Below, one piece after another: positions 1-12,160 of a DNA stretch of 64,000 nt. The stretch is from Panopea generosa (Eukaryota > Mollusca > Bivalvia > Adapedonta > Hiatellidae). The notes beneath the pieces were generated by a model, which searched no databases, was not told the origin of the DNA, and saw only the letters and a list, made by a program, of their open reading frames with translations. The translations under genes and the position numbers were made by a program. Every line of letters starts with the position of its first letter. Position 1 is the first letter of the stretch. The DNA is taken from the NCBI GenBank assembly GCA_029582155.1, contig CM055912.1:2542001-2606000 (forward strand), written 5' to 3'.

Positions 1-882
1 TGTACTGGCTCTTACCATGAAGACTTTAAGTGTGATTTGTATAAGTTGTTATAAATTATTTCACAATTAAAGTAAACAAAATAAGTTTTAAGTACTGTCA
101 AAGGGTCACCCACGTATCAAATAACTGTAATTTTACCGTGTATGATCCCGTCCAAGACAACATCGGTGTATATAACCATAAGTGATATACAGCTGCCATT
201 AACGTTAACTATGCAACATGGGCGACGAGTCTGGAACATTAGTATAAATGAACCACCTTTCATCACCCCAGGAATAAATCACCCTTATGTACTAACGGCT
301 TTAATTTCTTATATTAAACAAAATTGATCGATACTTAAATCAGGAATGTAAGCTCTATAAGTAGATACATATATCAAAAAAAGGAAAGTTTAAATTCACG
401 TTTTTGTTCAAATTGATCGTTCAAACAAGAAGCTCGTTCATTTCTCCTTAATTACATCTGAAGATACGAGGAAATTAACAAGAACAGTAAAATAACAATT
501 ATTGGCAAAATCTTGCATATTTCGCATTTTATTTGCACGTGTTTCCAATTCATCTATATTTTCAATTCGAGTATAAGTTATCTTGCACCCAATTTACACA
601 CTGCATGTTAATTACATACTTGTGTTAACGGTCAAAATTTTACTATTTAAAACATTTCACAAAACTTATTAACGTTAAGTTTGGTTTTAAAAATCTTCTA
701 TTTACCATTCATTACTTTCTTTTTCAAATGTTTTGTTACGTGTTATTTACATACATTTTATGAAGGGATAGAATGAGGCTTCTATCAAGTTGCTGTCTTG
801 ATCTTCTTACAATGGTGATGTCAGTAGTGAAGTGGTAACCATAGTGTTGATAGGACAGCAAATTATATACACCAGTCACTTT

Positions 883-885
<3 letters not shown>
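1..885. other. AT-rich intergenic DNA, no gene seen
   Basis: Open frames here are 63 codons or shorter and lack codon bias or a recognisable domain. No repeat was detected by eye. Confidence 0.6.

Positions 886-931
<46 letters not shown>
886..931. repeat. (AC)n microsatellite
   Basis: About 23 uninterrupted AC/CA dinucleotides. The cysteine/valine-rich minus-strand open frame across it is a translation of the microsatellite, not a gene. Confidence 0.97.
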
Positions 932-932
<1 letters not shown>

Positions 933-2692
933 AATTTAACTGTTATATTTACAAACAACCTCTTGCGATATGCATTGCTTGAATTGATATTTAAATGATA
1001 TTTATGTAAACTTAGAGATTGTTTCCAAATATGTGTCCAACAGGTCAACGATCACAGCCACTGCATCAGTATATATTATCACTATATAGTGTAATCATCA
1101 TATATGCAATTCATATATTAAGATGAACTGAAAACAGAGGTTACCGCCTTGGAACTGTTAATAAATGATACAATGTTAACATACAATGAACGAGTCAAAG
1201 TATAAAATTAAAACATGTAAATAAATGGAGGGAGGTGTCTATTTGAAGAAGGACAAGCACATGTACATATTTATTCAAACAGAAACAACAAAAATCATAC
1301 ATCTTAGCCGTAATGATCACCATTGGCAACCGATACATGAGTTTAAGTTAACATGTATAATAAACGTAATACATATATTGAGAAAAAATGTCACCGCCTT
1401 GGAAAGGTCAGTTACAGTCAGTAGCAATAAGTTCCACGAAGTCGTAGAATAAAACGAGAAATAAAACTCGACCCACCAGACTGACAGATAATTTGCGTCG
1501 TTTTCTAGATGTAGACCAGTCTTAATGCACTTAAATGTGACGTCACGTTATTTATGGCGTAAAATGTGAGATTTTTGCAATTGCATACCCACATACCACG
1601 TACGTTATATTGTGCATCATAATGCCATTTATATGGCGTAATGCTACCAATTCTACATACACCTGGAGAGTGTTAACAACAGCAGTGTTTGGTTGTAAAC
1701 AGACTCATCCCAATGTATGTTTCTGTCCGGACCTACATGTAGATACATTCATTTCCACTGACTTATTGTACAGTTTCTTTACCACCACTAACCTCGTATG
1801 AATGTTGTCACGGATCAAATTCCAATTAAATCGATAAAAATATAATTTTATTTAGTTAGCATACGTTTGCGGAAGAACGGTGATTCAACGTAGATTCTTG
1901 TATCTGAGATATTCCGCCAAAGATTACCATTATAACTGCTTCAAAGGTGTAATCCAATAATGACGGTCACAAATAATCCCTGTATCTTTTTCTCTAAAAT
2001 TGCTTTAATAGTAATATTTCAATACGATTAGCATTATTAATGTCTTTATAATATTTTGAAACAGTTTGCATTGCAAGTTCTGGTGTTAAAGAAACCAAAC
2101 TAAAACTAAATGTGAATGCTATAATTAAAATCATTTAACATAATTTTATATATGTATCAATGTCTTATTAATACAATTATATGATATAAGATTTAAACCA
2201 CCCACCATTCACTGCCAGGGTAGTAAATATTTGTATGCTGCGACTATCAAATTACAACGCTACTCTGGGCTATCTGCTGAGTTTACACAGATCCATGTGT
2301 ATAGAGCGCATGTCCCTCGAATATCAAATATTTGGCAGTTTTGGTATATCACATACACTTTTTTTTACAATTGAATCTATTAACAATAATCTAGTAGTAT
2401 ACAATATTATAATAAAACAATATATGGATGAATGTGAAATTTCGAAAAAAGGTTCTCGCGACTTTTCTATGCCGTTTGGGGCATTAAATACAAACGTGTG
2501 ACATGAACAATGATAATGTCCAAAGGACAGCAACAAGCTATTTTTTTATTATCCTGTTTTAACCAAGTACGTTGCGTCAAACATTTTGTTTAATTGAACT
2601 GTACAATAATTTGTTCATGTACATATCAATGAGAGACCATGGGTAGATGCTCCCGATTATGTGGATTAATAGTTTCGGCATAGATTGATACA
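932..2692. other. AT-rich intergenic DNA with two short CCGCCTTGGAA words
   Basis: No gene recognised; open frames are up to 88 codons with random-looking translations. ACCGCCTTGGAAC near 1,143 and ACCGCCTTGGAAA near 1,392 are reverse complements of the GTTCCAAGG core of the 79-bp repeat at 11.9 kb, so they are probably fragments of the same dispersed family. Confidence 0.5.
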
Positions 2693-3623
2693 TTTATTAT
2701 ATTAAGATAAGATGTTGTATATTATTTTGATATGTGCATACAATCATTATGTTATACATATATACAATTCATTTATAATATTAAGATAAGATGTTGTATA
2801 TAATTGTGATACGTGCATACATTCATTATGTTATACTTATTTACAAATGAGGTATATTATTGTGACACGTGCATACATTCATTATGCTATACATATTTAC
2901 AATTGAGGCATAGTATTGTGACATGTGCATACATTCATTATGTTATACATATATACAATTGAAGTATATTTTTATGACATGTGCATACATTCATTATGTC
3001 ATACACATTTACAATTGAGGTATATTAATGTGACACGTGCATGCATTCATTATATTATACATATTTACAATTGAGGTATATGACTGTGACACGTGCACGC
3101 ATTCATTATGTTATACATATATACAATTGAGATATATTATTGTGACACGTGCATACATTTATTATGTTATACATATTTACAACTGAGGTATATTATTGTG
3201 ACACGTGCATACACTCATTATGTTATACATATATACAATTGAGGTATATTATTGTGACACGTGCATACACTCATTATGTAATACATATTTACAACTGAGG
3301 TATATTCTTGTGACACCTGCATACATTCACTATGTTATACATATATACAACTGAGGTATATTATTGTGACACGTGCATACATTCATTATGTTATACATAT
3401 ATACAACTGAGGTGTATAATTGTGAAACGTGCATACATTCATTATGTTATACATATATACAACAGAGGTATATTATTATGACATGTGCATACATTCATTA
3501 TGTTATACATATATACAACTGAAGTATATTATTGTGACACGTGCATACATTTATTATGTTATACATATGTGACATGTGCATGTATTCATTATATTATACA
3601 TATTTACAATTGATGTATATTCA
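2693..3623. repeat. 56-bp satellite array
   Basis: About 16 head-to-tail copies with a 56-bp period: the ACGTGCATAC word recurs at 2,811, 2,867, 2,923, 2,979 and 3,035. The first unit is 79 bp, carrying an extra ~23 bp, and the last is truncated. Most copies carry GACACGTGCAT, containing the palindrome CACGTG; others have decayed to ACATGTGC. Not coding. Confidence 0.95.
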
Positions 3624-4256
3624 TAGCGTATTAAACATAAGTGAATTTTCCATTTTTCTCAGTTTCATTGCTTTTGGCGTCATAAAATGTATAACATTAC
3701 AACAATTATACCAAAAATAAAATAAAACTTAAGATTTGCAAATAAATTACGTTTTCTATTCCGTTGAGGTTCAGTTTAAAAATGAGAGTTTTGTTTTAAA
3801 ACATTTGGATCAACCCACGTATATAAATGACTGGCATGTTTCTCCCCAAGTTAATTATAAAGATAATATAACTTGCAAGCGCGTGTCTTTTGTCACTCTT
3901 ATTACGACAATATGCAAAGTAATGAATAAAATACGTTGTATATAGCTTAGCTGTTACGGAATTGTGCAGAAATATGTCACATGTAATCATTTGAATACAT
4001 AATATTTGTGTTATGGTAGAAACAGCAGCTCGTTCCATAGTTTCATGAAGTATAAAAAAACCGTCTGCTTCCGAAGGTTCAGATTAACCGCTAAAATATT
4101 GACCTAGTTATATATGAGTTATGGTATATTGCGCCGTAGCCTATGGGATTGATTTTGTCATATATCTGCTATGTAGTGGCATGTTCAGAATTGAACTCAT
4201 AATTGACATTGACCTTGTGAATATGACGTCACATTTGTTAACGCTGATTTTATTAA
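3624..4256. other. AT-rich intergenic DNA, no gene seen
   Basis: Two overlapping open frames (69 and 80 codons, opposite strands) show no domain or composition signal. Nothing else was found. Confidence 0.55.
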
Positions 4257-5311
4257 AACAAGAGGCTCTAGAGGACGCTCTACTGACTTATAGTGGCCAT
4301 AGCACTTTTTGAAATTCCACAATATTGACCTTCTTTGGGGGTCGTCTAAACAACTTATGGATAAAAACCCCCACCACACCCATACTGAACATAAACTTAA
4401 TTGCTATGAAAAGAGAATACTTTAAATTCCCATACCGTTCATCTGTAAAAAAATATAGTCCCCTGTACAGAACCCTTAAACATCCCAGCCCCTTAATTTG
4501 TCAGAACTTCAGTTACCCACTCTTAGCGATTTGTTATGAGCAGAAAGATCAAATTTTAAAAAGACGTTTTTTATACACATGGATGCAACATGAAACAAAT
4601 CAGTTTCCTCTATAATATTTCTATGTAAAAGTCACATTACAGGGCCCCAAAATATCCCAACCCCTTGATATGCAGAAACTTCAATCTTGTTGATGTAAGG
4701 AAAATTTATATCAAATATGAACTAGTTTGACTGAAAGGTTATTGAGAGGAAACTTGTGAAAATCCCCTCCTGACCCCTTAAGACATTGGAACCCAGTCAT
4801 TTTACAAATCTGAATCTCCTTCAACAAACAATGCTTCTGTGAAGATATAGGTAAAAAAAAATTCATTTAAAAAAAAAATAAATAAAATATATATGTATTA
4901 TAATGACACGTGTCCCCTAACTGAACCCTCGGGGTTGGGTCATTTTTAACCTTAGGGACACCATTTGAATAAATCTAACAAAACTATAGTGTGTTATCAT
5001 TTCTACATAAACATTTTGAAAATCTATTAGACTGTTCATGAAAAGAAGATTTTTTTAAGTTTTGGAATATTTTTAGTAATGGCGGCCATCTTGAATTCCA
5101 AATCGAAAAAAAAATCTTCTTTGTAGTTTCCTATGCAATAGAAATATACATGTGAAGTTACAGTTTAATTTGCTTAGTGGTTTCGGAATAGATAGTAAAA
5201 GATAATTTTCTGTTTTCCCATAGTAGTGCTGCTAACAGACGACAGACGACGGACGACGGACAACGCGCCATCGCATAAGCACTTCCGGCTTTTTGCCAGT
5301 AGAGCTAAAAA
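4257..5311 (+). mobile_element. Helentron/'pearl'-like non-autonomous element (copy 1)
   Basis: Starts with AACAAGAGGC, carries about one internal monomer (GTTATGAGCAGAAAGA at ~4,533 onward) and ends with a GACGACGGACGACGGAC run followed by CTTCCGGC and AGAGCTAAAA. It shares the internal monomer, the GGGTCATTTTTAACC block and the GGCGGCCATCTTGAATT-type block with the copy at 43-45 kb. The layout (core tandem monomers plus a terminal microsatellite-like tract) resembles the bivalve 'pearl' elements, later grouped with Helentrons; that classification is inference. It has no transposase frame; the 96-codon frame at 4,325 is incidental. Confidence 0.6.
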
Positions 5312-5489
5312 CAAGACATTCGCAAGAAATAGTAAATTTGAAGAAACAAAAAAATGTAGAACTATGTTTTCTTATCGAAACAAGATTTTCAATAACATTG
5401 TATGAATAGATTTACTACTACTAATATTATTATCTATATAATAGATTGTATAAACATTTATTGTATACCTAACATAAAAGTACCGCCAT

Positions 5490-5918
5490 TGGAAACAGGA
5501 AATTCTTTTGTGGGGTAGTCGCATAAAGACGGTTTTAGATAATCCGTGTTTTTTCTTGTTTAAAGTGCTATAGTTTTTTTTATCTGAATGGCATTATTGA
5601 TGTATTTTGAACATTTTGAAAGCATTGTCATGTTTGAATTGTAAATTTAGAAAATAGTAATGCTTGAAAATTGGGATAAGAATACATGATTTCAGAAGTT
5701 TACTTTCACTTTGTCAACAGTGCACACACTTAACAGATAAAATATATCTTATATGACACATGACTCCTACTTTTCTCATTATATTTTGGTAGTGCAGAGG
5801 TTGACAAACAGTAAAATGTAAGTTTCACTTCTTTTATTTTTGGTCTCTCTATGAATGACAACTTTTTATTATTTACTATAGAATAAAGAACAAAACTCAA
5901 TAGTGGGTTCACACCTTT
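5490..5918 (-). mobile_element. Internal fragment of the GGGAGTATATCAGG element family
   Basis: Reads as the reverse complement of 55,055-55,370: shared words include ATTTTGGTAGTGCAGAGGTT and GGGGTAGTCGCATAA. This copy holds about 115 bp of extra sequence (~5,640-5,745) and lacks clear terminal repeats. Confidence 0.6.
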
Positions 5919-7667
5919 AAATAAAACAATATTTGTTAAGGGTTTCTAATGTAATTGACGTCCCGTTTGACCTTCTGACGTTTTACGTGTTACGTTCCCG
6001 GATCATATTTGTGCATTAATAGTTTGGTGTGTTGTTGCGTGACGCTTTTAAACAGCATATTTCTTCAGACGACAAATGTTTTGTGTAAACATCTCGGAGC
6101 AATTACTGGAGATATGGTGTGTATTGTTTGGTTCCAAAATATACATTCTGCTGAAAGTTTAAATTTAAATTAAAATCTAATTTCTAATGACGTTGATATT
6201 TATTATTAAGTTTGTGTTTTGTTTCAAATAATACATAAAAAGGGTATACGAGGGGTGATCCAGAAGTAACCAGATTAAATTTATTACTTCTGTATGTTAT
6301 GTGTTACATTGATATATTAAAATGTTACTTACTAAACTATCATGGTAACGTCATCTTCATTATCTCTCACAAATATGTCAGATCAGCTAATAAAACGCGT
6401 AGTTTACATATTGAGTATAATATTAGATCTAACGTTGTCTCTATAACTAGAATTAAATACTATGATATATCGCGTATGTGAGGTACTGACTCTGACATTT
6501 TAGGATGAGAATACATTGCAAAAGCAGTGAATAATTATTGATCTTAGGTAATAAAATATTAAAAAAAAAAATACAATTTGAAAAAAATGCACGCACGAAT
6601 AAACACACGCATACTTTTGAGAAGGAAATGTGATCGATTTTGCTTTCTTGTGAACACAAAGTATCGCAAAATCCCGTTAACTAATATCTTAACGTTGATT
6701 CGTCTAAGGAATACAAATCAAAAATATTGCTTTACACAGTTACATATTCTACAAACCAGACTATCCCCCAGCAACTTGTGTGTAAATTGCCAAAGTACTT
6801 ACGATTATAAGATGAGTTTACTATATACTAATATTTTAATCCCATATAACAGAAGGACACACTCATTTTGCACAATTAAAACATTATGTAACATTTAAGG
6901 TTACCTGCAACGTACAAAGTATGTACAATAAAATTAGTTGTCTGTGAACTACTAATGGTTAATTCGCCAAACAATTGATCCTCTGTGTGTTATTTTTTAA
7001 ACAATTAATCAAGAGATGCGAATACCTTATCCTTCTCTATAATTTCTTGATACAAGTAATTAAATTCCAATTAATATTCAATTGATAAAATATAAAAAAT
7101 TAAGATATTAGTACATGCGAGTTAAATAATTACCGCCCATATCATTGATCAGAAGTTAGTGAAGTTTATATTAAAGTAAAGAAGTAATCTAAAATCGCAC
7201 CAAGCCCGTACCCCGTAAAACCCATTCATGTTCATATCGCTTTGGTTGACTCTATCTGACATTACCAGTTTTTATTGCATGTGTTACATAACGAATTATT
7301 TCATGCTTATGTGGCAATGTACACCAGCTTTATAAAAAGTGATGATAAATCACGTTTGCCGCACATTATAACATATCACATATAAAAAATGCATCACTAC
7401 GAAGTAGGAATTGCCAATGGCATACGACTGACAGCTGATAATATATGACTTACAGGAAAATTTAAAATAAGTAAACAATGGATACGAATACAGCAGGCAT
7501 GTTGTTAGAGTTCTTAATTTTTTTTTCAATTTTAATTTGGATTTGAAAGTGGTTCATTCTATTATACATTACATAATTATCAAGCCAAAATTCTCTTATC
7601 AATGGTAAGTACTTAAATACAGATATGGAGCATTCAAATAAAAAAACGTGCAATTTGACAAGGATGT
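5919..7667. other. AT-rich intergenic DNA with a possible mariner-type end at 6,248
   Basis: TACGAGGGGTGATCCAGAAG at 6,247 resembles a mariner terminal repeat, and CAGAAGTAA...TTACTTCTG forms a short palindrome with it; no partner end was found. The longest open frame (106 codons at 6,578) is lysine/asparagine-rich with no recognisable domain. Confidence 0.35.
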
Positions 7668-7883
7668 CCCATTAGAGCCATCGTGGCAGATTTATTAAAT
7701 TAAGTTAATTCGAAACAACGAAACACCGAAACTATGAAATTTTTCGCTATCGTAGTTTCAGTGTTTCACCATCGTAGTTTCGAATTTTCACAATCGTTGT
7801 TTAGTAGATTCGACTTTTCACCATCAGAGATTCGTTGTTTCGACTTTACTTAATTCAACAAAAATGCCACGATTGCCCCAACA
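7668..7883. mobile_element. MITE-like element with ~50-bp imperfect terminal inverted repeats
   Basis: The left arm (CATCGTGGCAG ... TTAAGTTAATTCGAAACAAC) pairs with the right arm (GTTGTTTCGACTTTACTTAA ... TGCCACGATTGCC). The interior repeats words such as CATCGTAGTTTCG. AGGAT occurs beside both ends (7,661 and 7,883) and may be a target-site duplication. No coding capacity. Confidence 0.65.
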
Positions 7884-8039
7884 GGATACCGTAGTAATGT
7901 TAATAAATATCGTAAGAAACAACAAATTGAATACTTGATATTGCTGAATCTATGCAGTTCTGCAGGTATCAAGGTTCTAGGCTCATTCTGTATATTCATC
8001 AGCTGGTGTTTTTCTTTCAATTTTTATGATCATTAAATG

Positions 8040-8890
8040 TTTTTGTTTTTGTACATGGAGATTGAGTGAGGATTCTTCCACATTGTTATGTTGTTGTTTT
8101 TGTACATGGATACTGAGTGAGGATTCTGCCACATTGTTATGTTGTTGTTTTTGTGCATGGAGACTGAGTGAGGATTCTTCCACATTGTTATGTTGTTGTT
8201 TTTGAACATGGAGACTGAGTGAGGATTCTTTCACATTGTTATGTTGTTGTTTTTGTACATGGAGACTGAGTGAGGATTCTGCCACATTGTTATGTTGTTG
8301 TTTTTGTACATGGAGACTGAGTGAGGATTCTTCCACATTGTTATGTTGTTGTTTTTGTACATGGAGACTGAGTGAGGATCTTCCACATTGTTATGTTGTT
8401 GATTTTGTACATGGAGACTGATTGAGGATTCTTCCACATTGTTATGTTGTTGTTTTCGTACATGGAGACTGAGTGAGGATTCTTCCACATTGTAATGTTG
8501 TTGTTTTTGAACATGGAGACTGAGTGAGGATTCTTCAACATTGTTATGTTGTTGTTTTTGTACATGGAGACTGAGTGAGGATTCTTCCACATTGTTATGT
8601 TGTTGTTTTTGTACATGGAGACTGAGTGAGGATCTTCCACATTGTTATGTTGTTGTTTTTGTACATGGAGACTGAGTGAGGATTCTTCCACATTGTTATG
8701 TTGTTGTTTTTGAACATGGAGACTGAGTGAGGATTCTTTCACATTGTTATGTTGTTGTTTTTGTACATGGAGACTGAGTGAGGATTCTTTCACATTGTTA
8801 TGTTGTTGTTTTTGTACATGGAGACTGAGTGAGGATTCCCCTACATTGTTATGTTGTTGTTTTTGTACATGGACACTGAATGAGGATTCT
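8040..8890. repeat. 51-bp minisatellite
   Basis: About 17 copies, period 51 (CATTGTTATG at 8,081, 8,132 and onward). Since 51 is a multiple of three, the minus strand reads as a 17-residue repeat (ESSLSLHVQKQQHNNV-type). Two copies (near 8,379 and 8,631) are 50 bp (GGATCTTCC in place of GGATTCTTCC), which breaks the frame twice. No promoter, splice site or recognised domain was seen around it, so it is called noncoding. Confidence 0.93.
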
Positions 8891-11800
8891 TCTTTTTTGT
8901 GAGCGTCATGTGACCTTAATGTGTTGATGCGACGTATACCAACAATAAATTATAATAAGTATGAAAAGTAATTTTGAGTTCATGAGTAGAGGATTTTCAA
9001 TGATAAAACTAGTTCAGTTTAATAACCAGACTGCAGTTGCCTCTGGGAAACTTGGACGCTATTTGCATGTTGCATTTCTCCTTATTGCGTTCCAATTAAT
9101 CGTTTATCAGATATTTTGTTAAATTATCTGAAATTATATTGGTGGGCATTCGTATATAGTAAAGTAACTTAATGATAGCAATACAACATTACCTTGTGTT
9201 TCAAACAGAAATAATGAATGTTTATATCATATATTGGCTGTTTTCGTACGTGCTAAACTTTAAATTATTCAATGTTGGTAATAAATTTTGACCCTTCGTC
9301 TAAAGCAGGAATAAGGAATCAAATCTTTTGATTAAAACTATACTGTTATGGTATATAATGCACAGACAGAAATGTCACACCAAAACAATATTACGCTTAT
9401 TTAAGAGTGCGACATGTGTGGCAAGTAGATGACCTATATAATATATGTTATGCAAGATAACGAGACAACAGTGCAACTTTTATGTAAAAAACTGTATTAT
9501 AGGAGATAGGACCTTAACTGTGACGAGAACATACAATATATATCAGGAAATAATTGATGACACGTGTGACATATCTGTATAGCATATGTTACAAGTTAAT
9601 TAATTTAGACGTCTTTGTTACAACGAAGTTATATAGTGTTTCGTGATAAAATTAACATAAAGCATTATGGCGACCGAAGTTGCTGTTAATAAATCGGTGT
9701 GCTATCATCAGACGCCATCTTGGGTCAAGTTGTGTGGTTGAAATACGAGATTGTTCATTTCAGTAGATTATTGAAATATGTTGAAATTGACGTAATTCAA
9801 ATTATAAACAGTTGCTTGATAATTTCTTGTATCGATTGAAACAAGTTAATTTAACTGTAAATAACATATAATAATGCGTCTAATGAATCGGGTTGATTCG
9901 AAATAGTTAAATATGAACTGGAACGAGACGTGCGATTTATATTTTTATGTTGCAAAATTGGTTTATCAAAACATTAGTTTATGTTTTATTAGTGAGTAGT
10001 TTATTGCACGTTTACTTTTTTGCGTAGACTTGTCGTCCTATTTTTTTTAAATGTTTTCTAACTTTACTCGATTGCGAAGAAATCTTTAAGCATGTATGAA
10101 CCGCTTTCGAGTCCGCTTCCTGGGCAGAACCAGTAATGCGTGTTATCTTTTATGAGGTATCGGGTTGATCGGGGTATCGAACCCTCAAACTCTGGTATGA
10201 ACGACAAGCATTCTATCCTCTACACAAGACTCCCGCTTAAATATTTTTTAACAATCTGAACAAAAATAATATGTTTTGTCCATGGTTAAGGTTACTCATA
10301 TTTCATATTAATAATGTGAAATAATAAGTTACAATAATAATATGACAACAACGTTACAACTGCTTTTTGTTATTATTAGAAAGTGTGTGTGTTTGAAATT
10401 CTTATTTTAAAACGTGTGCACCGTGCAGTGAAGCAAACAGCGATTTGCCGTACACCTGACATTTCGCTGCTTGATATACTTACAACTAGAGCAATTGTTT
10501 ACATTAAAGGTCACGGAAATATTATTGACAACATAAGTCAACAAAGTATTCGTAGAACAAAAATAAATGAAACTACCTCAATATGCTTGAAGCTGAGCCG
10601 TAGTCTATGAATGTATATTCAATACAAATACAGCATCTTATTCCAGAATCCACTTTTAGAACCTGTTCAGAACGTATCAATTTATAATAAAGTATATTTC
10701 ACTTCCTTAAGTATGGTGTTCTGTTAGGGACATTACTCGATGACTGACACAGCACGATAGCACAATTTAACGGAGGCACGGAGACGAAAAATGCGATAGC
10801 ACAATAAAAAACGTGAAACGTTGCATCGCACATTACCATTGTGCCATCATTTTATCGTGTCTCTACCACTCCAACACCATCAAACCGTAGTATCATCTCC
10901 ATTGTACCATACTGTGTTCTTTTTGAAAAAAGCTATAATAAGGTTACCACACCACAACATCGTGCATTAGCTGTAATGGCTGATAGAATAAATCAAAAGA
11001 TGCGTCGAATTTGCTCTATTCATATTTTGTTTTCAAAGCTAGCACGGTTCCATTTCTAATACAAGAAAAAGTGAGATTTCAGTCATAACCTCTCTGCTGT
11101 GGCTGTGATTGTAATTAATTGGCTGTTTTTTTTTTTGAAAACAGAAACTTGATTATTTGATTATTTGAGTAATAAAATAACTTGATACTTTCTGCTGGTT
11201 TTAGAATTTTAATTTTGTTTAGTCACATTACATTACGTCATTGTATAGACTGAAATAGATTTTAATAGCTTATGCGAGTATGCGAGTATGACATATAAAA
11301 GTTACATCAAAGTAAAATCAAGTATATAAATTATATACCATAAATTTTCTATATCCGGCCACTTATTCCGACCTACGAGACACTAAAACATTATTATCAC
11401 TTTATTTTAGTATAAAATATAAACATACACAGTAATTCGTTATACTTTTATTGCTTTGTCATCTATACATTCAACAGCTAATATAAGAATACCACCGAAA
11501 ATAATTAATGAGACTTTAGCTATAGAATACATGTATATATATATATCGGAGTTAAACATAGTTCAGCCAATCTTAATCGCAATAAACGTTGCATTGTCAT
11601 TTATCAGAAAGCTATAGAACTTTTATCATAAAATCTAATTAAGATATATTTGACTTACTCTCTGCTAATACGTTTGTACATTGCAAAAGGGATTTGATTA
11701 GATATGTTTTAAAAAATCTAATATCATCATGAAAAAAAACATAATTAACTGATTAACACCGGCTGTTCTAAGTTTTTTTCTTTAACTTTCGAAAAGACAC

Positions 11801-11912
11801 ACACACACACATATTTACATTGAGAGAAAATACCTTAAAAATAATATTGATAATGCTCACTTGAATTTCCGCGTTATTGTTTTTAAGCATTTTTGTTATA
11901 TATTCTGCTTTT
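8891..11912. other. AT-rich intergenic DNA, mostly unique
   Basis: No gene recognised; open frames are 75 codons or shorter. It contains one tRNA-like SINE relic (listed separately, 10,095-10,242). The rest shows no repeat I could detect. Confidence 0.5.
10095..10242 (-). mobile_element. tRNA-derived SINE relic
   Basis: On the minus strand the sequence begins CGGGAGTCTTGTGTAGAGGA (A-box-like) and has a B-box-like GGGTTCGATACCCC. The body resembles 50,170-50,285. It is degenerate, so it is not a working tRNA. Confidence 0.5.
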
Positions 11913-12160
11913 GACCGTTCCAAGGGATTACTCGTTAATCTCCCCTATTTCATCTCCCCAGTTTAATCTTCTCGTAGGCGGTTCTTCTACCGACCGTTCC
12001 AAGGGATTGCCCGTTAATTTCCCCTTAGTCATCTCCCCAGTTTAATCTCCTCAGTGGCGGTTCTTCTACTGGCCGTTCCGAGGGAGTGACCGTTAATCTC
12101 CCCTATTTCATCTCCCCAGTTTAATCTCCTCTGTGGCGGTTCTTCTACTGACCGTTACAA
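11913..12160. repeat. 79-bp tandem triplicate with GACCGTTCCAAGG core
   Basis: GACCGTTCC-type words start at 11,913, 11,992, 12,071 and 12,150, spaced exactly 79 bp. Each unit carries CATCTCCCCAGTTTAATCT and GGCGGTTCTTCTAC. A diverged single copy is at ~19,245 and reverse fragments are near 1,143 and 1,392. Confidence 0.9.

Noticed and set aside
2693..3623. CRISPR-like array
   Set aside because: Units are contiguous without unique spacers, in eukaryotic DNA; the same holds for the other arrays.
4325..4615. 96-codon frame
   Set aside because: Inside a dispersed Helentron-like repeat whose other copy does not preserve it.
6578..6898. 106-codon frame
   Set aside because: No domain and composition of translated AT-rich noncoding DNA.
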